Of a stretch of 34,994 bases of DNA, positions 10,461 to 18,538 are shown piece by piece. The notes under the pieces were generated by a model. The model saw only the letters and a program-made list of their open reading frames with translations. It was not told the origin of the DNA and searched no databases. Positions within the stretch are counted from its first letter, which is position 1; every line of letters begins with the position of its first letter. Made by a program: the position numbers and the translations under genes. Source of the DNA: Bacteroidales bacterium (GTDB lineage Bacteria > Bacteroidota > Bacteroidia > Bacteroidales > ML635J-15); the NCBI GenBank assembly GCA_028701945.1, contig JAQVPT010000003.1:1-34994 (forward strand). Direction: 5' to 3'.

Positions 10461-11227
10461 TAGGCAAAAACAGATATTATATTTCGGATGCACATCTCGG
10501 CATTGATGGAGAATATACTTCAGAGCAACGTGAAACTCTTTTGGTGAAATGGCTTGATGAAATAAGCCAAGATGCGGGGGAAATAAATCTTGTAGGCGAT
10601 ATTTTTGATTTTTGGTTTGAATATAAACATGTTGTTCCGGCCGGTTTCGTGAGATTACTTGCTAAACTGAGAGAACTGACAGATAGAGGAATTAAAATTA
10701 AATATTACACAGGAAATCATGATATGTGGATTTTTGGTTATTTGCCAAAGATTACGGGGGTTGATATTGTGCGTGGAACTGAAATTATCGAACTTGGAGA
10801 TAAGTTATTATTCATCGGACACGGTGATGGATTAGGCTCTTATGACAAAAAATATAATTTTCTGAAAAGTATTTTTAATTCAAAGTTTTTCCAATTTCTT
10901 TTTAAACTTGCACATCCGGAATTATCTTTTCGCATTGCTTTGGCGTGGTCTGCTACTAGTCGTAAGTCGCATAAATATCCCGCAAAAATCAATATTGAGG
11001 ACGAATGGTTAGTAAAATATGCAAAAACCATATTAGAAAATCAGCATATCGACTATTTTATATTTGGACATCGTCATATTCCACTTAAAATCTCAATTAG
11101 CGAAAAAACTACATTTATAAACCTCGGAGACTGGTTAATGAACTTTACTTATGCCGTTTATGACGGAGAAAAAATGGAATTATTGAGTTATAAAGAAAAT
11201 TTGAAATGTGAGCCAGTGATTCTGTAA
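10457..11227 (+). CDS. lpxH: UDP-2,3-diacylglucosamine diphosphatase family metallophosphoesterase
   Basis: YYISDAHLGI, LVGDIFDFWFEY, YYTGNHDMW, FIGHGDGLG, FIFGHRHIP motifs; TTG start overlapping the upstream TGA (TTGA). Confidence 0.85.
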   Translation: MIGKNRYYISDAHLGIDGEYTSEQRETLLVKWLDEISQDAGEINLVGDIFDFWFEYKHVVPAGFVRLLAKLRELTDRGIKIKYYTGNHDMWIFGYLPKITGVDIVRGTEIIELGDKLLFIGHGDGLGSYDKKYNFLKSIFNSKFFQFLFKLAHPELSFRIALAWSATSRKSHKYPAKINIEDEWLVKYAKTILENQHIDYFIFGHRHIPLKISISEKTTFINLGDWLMNFTYAVYDGEKMELLSYKENLKCEPVIL

Positions 11228-11265
11228 TCCAGTGATTCTGTGATCCAGTGATCCAGTGATTCTGT
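11210..11265. repeat. Octamer array 1 (7 units of RATCCAGT/GATTCTGT type)
   Basis: GAGCCAGT GATTCTGT AATCCAGT GATTCTGT GATCCAGT GATCCAGT GATTCTGT; starts within the last codons of lpxH. Confidence 0.9.
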
Positions 11266-11440
11266 ATCATCACATCAACTAATCCTCTCATCTTATTTTT
11301 GTTCTCTTTTCCTTAGTGTTCTTCGTGCTATTCCCTTGTGTGCTTAGTGGTAAAAATAAAAATGAAAACGCAAAGAACCGCAAAGAAAAACAAAACGCAA
11401 AGAACCGCAAAGAAAATGCTGCAATTAACTGCGGGGCAGA
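11266..11440. repeat. Repeat core A (~175 bp)
   Basis: ATCATCACATCAACTAATC...CCTTAGTGTTCTTCGTGCTATTCCCTTGTGTGCTTAGTGGTAAAAA...CGCAAAGAACCGCAAAGAAAA (x2)...GCTGCAATTAACTGCGGGGCAGA; near-identical to core B apart from a 26-bp internal duplication. Confidence 0.9.
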
Positions 11441-11504
11441 GATCCAGTGATCCAGTGATGCTGTGATTCTGTGATCCAGTGTTGCTGTAATCCAGTGATT
11501 CTGT
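11441..11504. repeat. Octamer array 2 (8 units)
   Basis: GATCCAGT GATCCAGT GATGCTGT GATTCTGT GATCCAGT GTTGCTGT AATCCAGT GATTCTGT. Confidence 0.9.
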
Positions 11505-11653
11505 ATAATCACATCAACTAATCTTCACATCTGTTTTTTTGTTCTCTTTTCCTTAGTGTTCTTCGTGCTATTCCCTTGTGTGCTTAGTGGTAAAAAGAAA
11601 AAAGAAAACGCAAAGAACCGCAAAGAAAATGCTGCAATTAACTGCAGGGCTGA
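11505..11653. repeat. Repeat core B (~149 bp)
   Basis: ATAATCACATCAACTAATCTTCACATCTGTTTTTTTGTTCTC...TTAGTGGTAAAAAGAAAAAAGAAAACGCAAAGAACCGCAAAGAAAATGCTGCAATTAACTGCAGGGCTGA. Confidence 0.9.
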
Positions 11654-11701
11654 GATCCAGTAATCCAGTGATGCTGTGATTCTGTGATCCAGTGATTCTG
11701 T
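11654..11701. repeat. Octamer array 3 (6 units)
   Basis: GATCCAGT AATCCAGT GATGCTGT GATTCTGT GATCCAGT GATTCTGT, followed by a truncated third core (11702-~11742). Confidence 0.9.
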
Positions 11702-11750
11702 ATAATCACATCAACTAATCTTCACATCTGTTTTTTTGTTCTTACTTCTT

Positions 11751-11836
11751 TTGTTCTTTTGTTCTCTTGTTCTCTTGTTCTCTTGTTCTCTTGTTCTTTT
11801 GTTCTCTTGTTCTCTTGTTCTCTTGTTCTCTTGTTC
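11751..11836. repeat. (TTGTTCTY)n octanucleotide microsatellite, 10 full units plus a partial
   Basis: Units ending T,C,C,C,C,T,C,C,C,C, i.e. two 40-bp higher-order repeats of five octamers. Confidence 0.92.
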
Positions 11837-11950
11837 AAACGTATTTTGCTTTCAATAATCCTAAACAACATTAAATTAACCGATTACCGATTACTGACAT
11901 TACTGATTACTGTTTTCTTCTTGTCCCATTACACGCATATTTCATAAAAA

Positions 11951-11990
11951 AAAACTCCTGCTCAAATTTGGCAGGAGTTTTTTTTTATGT
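11951..11990. terminator. Bidirectional intrinsic terminator (3' of rpmA)
   Basis: AAAACTCCTGC-tcaaatttg-GCAGGAGTTTT perfect stem flanked by A and T runs. Confidence 0.92.
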
Positions 11991-12001
11991 CGTAATGTAT
12001 A

Positions 12002-12520
12002 TTATTCAGCTTTTTTATCGTCTTTCTTTTCTGCTTTTGGTTTTGCAGTTGTTTTTGCAGCAGCAGGTTTTTTAGCAGTCGTTGCTTTTGGCTCAGCTTT
12101 TTTAGTAGCAGCTTTTGGCTTAACTTCTTTTTTTGCTGGTTCTTCTTTTTTGCTTTCTGTTTTTGGAGCAGCAACTTCAACTTCAACAGCAGCTTCTACA
12201 TCCTTAGGTGTTTCCACTTTAGGTGCTTTTACTTTAGCAACTGGCTTAGTTTCGATAACAGTTTCAACCTCAGACAATATAGAAACAAAAGATCTGTTGT
12301 TTCTTTTCTTTTGAAATTGAACAACTCCGGCTGTTAATGCAAAAAGAGTATGATCTCTACCCATTCCTACGTTTTCACCTGGATGATGAGTAGTTCCACG
12401 CTGGCGAACTATAATGTTTCCTGCGATAGCTTCTTGACCACCATATATTTTAACTCCTAATCTTTTACTTTCGGATTCACGACCGTTACGCGAACTACCG
12501 GCTCCTTTCTTATGTGCCAT
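12002..12520 (-). CDS. rpmA: 50S ribosomal protein L27 with extended low-complexity C-terminus
   Basis: [69 protein letters not shown]; then a K/A/E/P-rich tail of about 85-90 residues. Confidence 0.95.
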   Translation of the reverse strand: MAHKKGAGSSRNGRESESKRLGVKIYGGQEAIAGNIIVRQRGTTHHPGENVGMGRDHTLFALTAGVVQFQKKRNNRSFVSILSEVETVIETKPVAKVKAPKVETPKDVEAAVEVEVAAPKTESKKEEPAKKEVKPKAATKKAEPKATTAKKPAAAKTTAKPKAEKKDDKKAE

Positions 12521-12537
12521 TTCTTACTTTTTTTAAA

Positions 12538-12849
12538 TTATGCGTTGATATCCTGAATTTCAATCTCTGTGTATTTCTGACGATGTCCGTTTAAAGTCTG
12601 GTATCCTTTTCTTCTTTTTTTCTTAAAAACCAGCACTGTGTCGCCTTGTACATGTTGCAGAACTTTTGCCGAAACATTAGCTTTTGCAACCAAAGGAGTA
12701 CCAACTGTTACTTTATCTTCATTGTCAACTAAAAGAACTCTATCGAATTTTAATTCGCTTCCCTCTTCGTTATCCAAACGGTTAACAAAAATCTTGTTGC
12801 CTTTTTCAACTTTGAATTGTTGTCCTGCTATTTCTACTATTGCGTACAT
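12538..12849 (-). CDS. rplU: 50S ribosomal protein L21
   Basis: MYAIVEIAGQQFKVEKGNKIFVNRLDNEEG...VLVFKKKRRKGYQTLNGHRQKYTEIEI. Confidence 0.96.
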   Translation of the reverse strand: MYAIVEIAGQQFKVEKGNKIFVNRLDNEEGSELKFDRVLLVDNEDKVTVGTPLVAKANVSAKVLQHVQGDTVLVFKKKRRKGYQTLNGHRQKYTEIEIQDINA

Positions 12850-13011
12850 GATTATAGTATTTATTTATATGTGTTATATTCAAAAATTTCGGACTGCAAA
12901 TGTAGAAAACTTATTTCTAATTACAAAAGAAAAATATTTATTTTTTTAAATATCTTACAAATATACTATTTTTTCCAATTCTCAGTTATATATTTGTACA
13001 AAATTTAAAAT

Positions 13012-13749
13012 TTGAAGAAGCTGATATTTATATCGATTTTTTTGCTGGGATTCATAATATCTTCTATTAGTCAAAAGCAAATACCAATGAATTTACCCAA
13101 ACTGGATAACCAGATTGCACACTTTGGCTATTCACTTGGATTAAATACAATGGACTTTGTAATTAGACCCTCCGATACTTTTTATACAGGATTTGATTCT
13201 ATTTATGCGGTCGAAATTGGTAGGTTTGTCGGGTTTAACATAAATATGATAGCAAACATAAAATTAACAAACTATTTAGATGTGCGTTTTTTACCTGGCT
13301 TAACATTCGGACAAAGAAATCTAGATTATAAATATCTTAAAAAAGGAGAATATCGTCTTCACAGTATGATGATAGAATCGACTTTTCTGGATTTTCCAAT
13401 TTTATTAAAATATCGTGCCCATAGAATAAACAATTGGCGTCCTTTTGTGATAGGAGGTGTTAATGCCCGTATTGATTTAGCTTCGCAAAAGAAAATAAAA
13501 CCAGAAGAGAGCCCCAAAATACGATTAAAACGATTTGATGCCTATTACGAAGTTGGAATCGGCACTGATTTCTTTCTTGAATATTTTATGTTTGGTATTG
13601 AACTCAAAGCCTCATGGGGTTTATTTAATATGGTGGCTTACGATGCCTCCCAATTTAGTCAATATTTTAAACGGCTAAATTCGCACATGCTGATTTTGTC
13701 TTTCCATTTTGAAGGAGGCAAGCTTGATAAAATTAAATGGTGGGAGTAA
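13012..13749 (+). CDS. porT: PorT-like type IX secretion outer membrane protein
   Basis: TTG start; MKKLIFISIFLLGFIISSISQ signal; IAHFGYSLGLNTMDFVIRPSD...DVRFLPGLTFGQRNLDY...FPILLKYRAHRINNWRPFVIGGVNARID matches the PorT-family pattern. Confidence 0.8.
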   Translation: MKKLIFISIFLLGFIISSISQKQIPMNLPKLDNQIAHFGYSLGLNTMDFVIRPSDTFYTGFDSIYAVEIGRFVGFNINMIANIKLTNYLDVRFLPGLTFGQRNLDYKYLKKGEYRLHSMMIESTFLDFPILLKYRAHRINNWRPFVIGGVNARIDLASQKKIKPEESPKIRLKRFDAYYEVGIGTDFFLEYFMFGIELKASWGLFNMVAYDASQFSQYFKRLNSHMLILSFHFEGGKLDKIKWWE

Positions 13750-13753
13750 TATA

Positions 13754-15331
13754 ATGGACAGAAAAGCAGATTTTATTTTTTTTCCTGAACAAATCTTTAG
13801 CAGAGATTCTGTTTTAAAAGAAATTGCAACAAAATTCGACTTGCGTGTAGAGGATATTGAAGATTATAAAATACTAAGACGCTCTGTTGATGCTCGGAAA
13901 TTAGTTAAATATAATATTAGGTTACAGTTTATTTTAAAAGGAGAAAAATTTACAGATGAAAAGATAAACTTTAATTTTAAAAATGTTCAGAAATTAAATG
14001 AAATTATTATCATTGGAGCGGGACCCGCAGGATACTTTGCTGCATTAGCTTGCTTGCAAAAAGGACTAAAACCAATCGTAGTCGAGCGTGGCAAATCTAT
14101 TGACGAAAGAAAACACGATATAGCTTTAATAAATCGTGAGCATATTATTAATGCGGAATCAAATTACGCTTTTGGCGAAGGTGGTGCAGGCACATACTCT
14201 GACGGAAAACTTTATACGAGAAGTAAAAAACGCGGCGATAATTTGGAAGTCTTACAACTTTTAAATTATTTTGGAGCCTCTGACGACATTCTTATTGACG
14301 CACATCCTCACATCGGTACAGATAAACTGCCCTCAATAATGAAAAACATTCGTACAAAAATTATTGAATGCGGAGGAGAAGTACACTTTAATACCAAAAT
14401 AATAGATTTCGGAATAGAAAACAACTCTATAAAATCGCTTATTTGTGAGGACGGTAGAGAATTTGTTGCTAATAATGTAATACTTGCAACTGGGCACTCG
14501 GCAAGAGACATTTATTACATTTTGCATGAGCGAAATGTTAAATTACAGGGAAAAGGATTTGCAATGGGTGTTCGAGTTGAGCATCCGCAAGATTTAATCG
14601 ACAGCATTCAATATAAATGCGAAGAAAGAGGGAAATATCTGCCAGCAGCAACCTACAATATTGTAACACAAGTTCAAGGTAGAGGCGTATATTCGTTTTG
14701 CATGTGTCCAGGAGGCACAATAGTAAGTGCTGCAACCGATAAAGATCAAATTGTAGTAAATGGGATGTCTAACTCACGGAGAAATTCGCCTTTTGCTAAC
14801 TCCGGAATAATTGTGGAATTACGTCCCGAAGATTTTTCAAATTATTCGGAAAATAAAGTTTTTTCAGGATTAGAATTTCAGAAAACTCTCGAACAAATGT
14901 CATATCAAAATAGTGCATCAGGATTGCGGGCTCCAGCACAAAGACTTTCCGATTTTGTAAAAGGTAGAATATCAAATGGACTTCCAGAAAGCTCTTATTA
15001 TCCTGGATTAATAAATAGCCCCTTACATTTTTGGTTACCTGAAATTATAAGCTCAAAACTAAAAATAGCTTTTAAAGAATTTGATAAACGAATGAAAGGA
15101 TTTGTAACAAATGAAGCTATTGTTGTTGGCGTCGAATCAAGAACAAGCAGTCCTATCCAGATTATTAGAGACAATGAAACACTGGAGAGTGTTAGCATTA
15201 GAGGGCTTTACCCTTGTGGCGAAGGAGCGGGATATGCCGGTGGAATTGTCAGTTCCGCAATAGACGGACTGCAAATTGTGGAACGGATTGCTGCTAAGAA
15301 ATTATCAACCAACAAGTTGGGGCACCTATAG
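13754..15331 (+). CDS. COG2509-type FAD-dependent dehydrogenase
   Basis: ATG at 13754; EIIIIGAGPAGYFAALACLQKGLKPIVVERGKSIDERKHDI...NYAFGEGGAGTYSDGKLYTRSKKRG; C-terminal GLYPCGEGAGYAGGIVSSAIDGL. Confidence 0.9.
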   Translation: MDRKADFIFFPEQIFSRDSVLKEIATKFDLRVEDIEDYKILRRSVDARKLVKYNIRLQFILKGEKFTDEKINFNFKNVQKLNEIIIIGAGPAGYFAALACLQKGLKPIVVERGKSIDERKHDIALINREHIINAESNYAFGEGGAGTYSDGKLYTRSKKRGDNLEVLQLLNYFGASDDILIDAHPHIGTDKLPSIMKNIRTKIIECGGEVHFNTKIIDFGIENNSIKSLICEDGREFVANNVILATGHSARDIYYILHERNVKLQGKGFAMGVRVEHPQDLIDSIQYKCEERGKYLPAATYNIVTQVQGRGVYSFCMCPGGTIVSAATDKDQIVVNGMSNSRRNSPFANSGIIVELRPEDFSNYSENKVFSGLEFQKTLEQMSYQNSASGLRAPAQRLSDFVKGRISNGLPESSYYPGLINSPLHFWLPEIISSKLKIAFKEFDKRMKGFVTNEAIVVGVESRTSSPIQIIRDNETLESVSIRGLYPCGEGAGYAGGIVSSAIDGLQIVERIAAKKLSTNKLGHL

Positions 15332-15575
15332 ACGAAAAATCGCTTATCAGTGAATGGCAATCGTAAAACATTTTCATCATACACAACTTAGCCGTATGCA
15401 AAAAGAAAAAGCTTGGTTTAACATTAAGTTTTAACTTAAGTGAGAGTTAGTAATAATTTGTCTCTCAATAGGGTTTTACAGCTAATGTTATTAGGGAACT
15501 TTAAAGAGAATTACGCACTAAACAATTAATCTACTTTGATTGACTCAACTGTAGTGTTTCATACATATAAGTTTG

Positions 15576-15725
15576 CTAATCAAATACCTCCCTCAAACAA
15601 GATTGCATTAACTGTTCTACCTGTGTTTGGCTATTCTCTATTTGTTGCTCAAGCTCATCACATAAAGACATGAGAGAGTTTACTTTGGCTACTATGGCTT
15701 GTTGTTCTTGAAAAGGTGGTAATGC
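15576..15725 (-). pseudogene. C-terminal remnant of a type I restriction-modification specificity subunit (HsdS)
   Basis: Minus-strand translation after an in-frame TAA: ALPPFQEQQAIVAKVNSLMSLCDELEQQIENSQTQVEQLMQSCLREVFD*, the typical C-terminal conserved region of HsdS. No start codon or target-recognition domain nearby. Confidence 0.8.
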
Positions 15726-15894
15726 TTATTCTATAATTATTATTTATGCTACTAGTTTTGATGATGTTTCATTTACTTTTAATCACTACTTAGCCTTAGT
15801 AGTAACACTTATATCGTAGTCCTCCTTAAGTATTATCTGCTAAGCTTTTATATGTAGCTAAACCTCTCTTGTGTATGCAATTTGTATGCAAATG

Positions 15895-15940
15895 AAAAAA
15901 GGCTTACAGAATTTAAAACTCTGCAAGCCTTGCGCTTTCT
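15895..15940. terminator. Probable intrinsic terminator 3' of tRNA-Met
   Basis: aaaaaaGGCTTaCAGaattTAAAActCTGcAAGCC stem-loop; A-run on plus gives a U-tract on minus. Confidence 0.65.
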
Positions 15941-15942
15941 TG

Positions 15943-16016
15943 TGGTCCCACTAGGGCATGATCCTAGGACCCCCTGATTATGAGTCAGGTGCTCTAACCA
16001 ACTGAGCTATGGGACC
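15943..16016 (-). tRNA. tRNA with CAT anticodon (probably elongator Met; Ile2 not excluded)
   Basis: GGTCCCATAGCTCAGTTGGTTAGAGCACCTGACTCATAATCAGGGGGTCCTAGGATCATGCCCTAGTGGGACCA folds as a cloverleaf, anticodon loop CTCATAA; no encoded CCA. Confidence 0.9.
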
Positions 16017-16085
16017 GATTGTTTCTTTAAAACAAGACTGCAAAAATATATATTTATTTCTATTATACAAAATAAATATTTTATT

Positions 16086-16541
16086 TTATTTTATTATGTT
16101 TAATTTTTCAGCAAATTGTATTAATTCGACCTTTGCATCATCAATTTTATCAAACTTTTTAAGTGCCATAATTGGAATGTTTTTTTCATTTAGAAGCATA
16201 ATCCTAAAATCCTTTACAGACTGAGTTTGCGAGTCATCTACCTGACTAAAAGCTAGCTTTGAACGTGTAGTCTTTGTTACTTCCAAACGCATTTCAGGTT
16301 TGATTTCTGTCCAATAACCCACTTTAAAAATACCAAAAAGATTGTTTGTAAATTTTGTCCGTTTATTTGCAAAATCAATTTGTGTACTTGTATTCGTAAA
16401 TGCCAAAAAACAACCGACAATCACAGTTGTTACGCCAATCCATGAATAAAAACATGAGTAAATTCCTAACAGAAGAATTACTACTCCAGCAAAAGAACCA
16501 ATTGGTCCAAAAGTCTTATCGAGTTTGTTGTTAATTACCAT
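16086..16541 (-). CDS. Small membrane protein of unknown function
   Basis: 151 aa, two N-terminal hydrophobic segments (GSFAGVVILLLGIYSCFY, IGVTTVIVGCFLAFT) then a soluble domain. Confidence 0.7.
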   Translation of the reverse strand: MVINNKLDKTFGPIGSFAGVVILLLGIYSCFYSWIGVTTVIVGCFLAFTNTSTQIDFANKRTKFTNNLFGIFKVGYWTEIKPEMRLEVTKTTRSKLAFSQVDDSQTQSVKDFRIMLLNEKNIPIMALKKFDKIDDAKVELIQFAEKLNIIK

Positions 16542-16780
16542 ATCTATTTTTTTGTAAATATATAATATTTTTATTTGTAAAAGACTTACTACGTATAATT
16601 TGAATTGTTAAAAAAAACACCCTCAGACAATACTATAAGAAAGGCAACTATCATCAACTATATATCAAAACACACTCTAAAAGCTAAGTTAAAACAACTT
16701 TTGTATAAAGTACATATTGTCGAATGGTGCATTAAATCAAAAATCATAACTTTGTGTGAAGTGATTTAATATAATTTAAC

Positions 16781-18538
16781 ATGAGAAAAACACTAAGCCT
16801 ATTAGTTTTGGTAAGCATTATAAGTAATGTATTTTCACAAAATAAACTTCCCTACCCTATTATATTTGTACATGGTTTAGCTGGTAGTGAAAACACTTTT
16901 GGCACGACCTTAGAGCATCTAAGAGACCATGACCATCTTGGTAATATAAATGTGTTTGATATTGTTTTAAATGCTGATGATAATACAGAAACTTCGTTAA
17001 TGTCTGCAGATGTAAAGTGGGCGGATTTCGTTTATGAGGATACAGAAATAAAACTTGGGCGAAGAAATTTTGTCAGCAGTATCGGTGATTATGTGCACGA
17101 ATGGACAGATTCAAATCTTTTTGCCTTAAATTTTAAAGAAGAAAACATTGAAGGTGCTAATGGGCTTTTGGGTGATCATTTTGATCAAAGTAATGAATCT
17201 GCAATTTTTAAACAGGGATATGCACTAAATAAAATGATACAAGAAGTTCTTGATTACACTGGTGCTGATAAAGTTATTTTAGTGGGGCACTCCATGGGTG
17301 GAATGTGCATACGCGAATACCTACAACGAACAGACGAAAACAATGTTCATATAAACTGGATTGATCCTACCACCGAAGATGGACATAAAGTCGCACGTGT
17401 TATTACAGTTGGAACGCCACATCTTGGGTCTAATACTTCTCCTGATCCTACAAAATCCACATCCCCAAACACTTTAGGTAATACCGAAGCAAATAGAGAT
17501 TTACTTTACAAATATGATAATTATACTTTTTGCAATGGATATCCACAAGGTATTTATATGTTTGGGGGGAACGAAAATTGTATCAAAGGTCAAGGCGGTC
17601 TTTTGGGGAATAGTACCTTTAAAAATGTTGATGTAAATTGTAACGGTAGCGAAACTGACGATATTATCGGAATAAATGAAAGTCCCGAAAGTTTTTCATA
17701 TAATCCCGATATGCCATTACCCACAAATATAAAATACACTTACGTAACATCTATTTGGATTGGCTGGGATGTCGGACTCGTCGGTGATGGGGCTGTGTCA
17801 ATTGATAGACAATGGCTTTATGATGAAAACAACAATCCCGTTCCAATAGGAATTACTGACACCATACTTACAGATTTATTCCACACAAGTGTACCAAAAG
17901 AGCCTTTTACAGTAATACGTGGTATGGATGAACCAAATTCGTTTTCGCAAGCTTATGGGCTAAAATTAAATCAGGAAACTATAGGATATATTACCTATCA
18001 ACAAGACGGCATTAGTTTAGACGAAGATATGTTTAAACTTCAATGCGAAGAAAATAGTGCAATCGCATTTGTTTTGAATGGCGAAGAGTCGGAGGTTAAT
18101 ACAATAGAATTTTATGATTTGAATGAGAATCTATTATTATCCAAAGATATTACAAGTATTGTAGATACAACATTTGTTACTGTTCCCCAGACAGGTAACG
18201 AAATATATGTAAAACTTATTGGAAATGCGACTTCAACAAGCTGGGAAAATCCTTACAAAATTTATTCATATCCTATTGACATTACCAATAATCCACTAAA
18301 CAATTATATTACAGCAAGCATTTTCCCAAATCCATCAAGTGGTACAGTTACAATTAAACTGTCAGATAAGCAGTTATGTAAATTGAGCATTTATAATAAT
18401 AATTCTACCAAAGTCTTTCAGACAGAAATACAGCAAACAAACGAATTTGACTTTAGCTTCTTACCAAATGGCATTTACACTGTAAAACTGGATATTGATA
18501 ACGAATCTATCACCAAAAAATTAATAATAATCAATTAG
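16781..18538 (+). CDS. Secreted alpha/beta-hydrolase (lipase/PGAP1-like) with type IX secretion C-terminal sorting domain
   Basis: Signal peptide; PIIFVHGLAGSENTF; VILVGHSMGGMCIREYL nucleophile elbow; C-term ITASIFPNPSSGTVTIKLSDKQLCKLSIYNNNSTKVFQTEIQQTNEFDFSFLPNGIYTVKLDIDNESITKKLIIIN. Confidence 0.88.
   Translation: MRKTLSLLVLVSIISNVFSQNKLPYPIIFVHGLAGSENTFGTTLEHLRDHDHLGNINVFDIVLNADDNTETSLMSADVKWADFVYEDTEIKLGRRNFVSSIGDYVHEWTDSNLFALNFKEENIEGANGLLGDHFDQSNESAIFKQGYALNKMIQEVLDYTGADKVILVGHSMGGMCIREYLQRTDENNVHINWIDPTTEDGHKVARVITVGTPHLGSNTSPDPTKSTSPNTLGNTEANRDLLYKYDNYTFCNGYPQGIYMFGGNENCIKGQGGLLGNSTFKNVDVNCNGSETDDIIGINESPESFSYNPDMPLPTNIKYTYVTSIWIGWDVGLVGDGAVSIDRQWLYDENNNPVPIGITDTILTDLFHTSVPKEPFTVIRGMDEPNSFSQAYGLKLNQETIGYITYQQDGISLDEDMFKLQCEENSAIAFVLNGEESEVNTIEFYDLNENLLLSKDITSIVDTTFVTVPQTGNEIYVKLIGNATSTSWENPYKIYSYPIDITNNPLNNYITASIFPNPSSGTVTIKLSDKQLCKLSIYNNNSTKVFQTEIQQTNEFDFSFLPNGIYTVKLDIDNESITKKLIIIN

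Noticed and set aside
11288-11512. 74-aa minus-strand ORF (MIIQNHWITATLDHRITASLDHW...)
   Set aside because: Arises from the octamer arrays and core repeats; no independent evidence of coding.
11210-11701. CRISPR-like array
   Set aside because: Repeats are 8 bp and contiguous, and the larger unit has near-identical cores instead of unique spacers; no cas genes nearby.
11759-11947. ORF encoding MFSCSLVLLFSCSFVLLF... as a membrane peptide
   Set aside because: It is simply the translation of the TTGTTCTY microsatellite.
15726-15900. Further protein remnants upstream of the HsdS fragment (e.g. ILKEDYDISVTTKAK, HKRGLATYKSLADNT)
   Set aside because: Short reading frames broken by stops; I could not assign them to any family.
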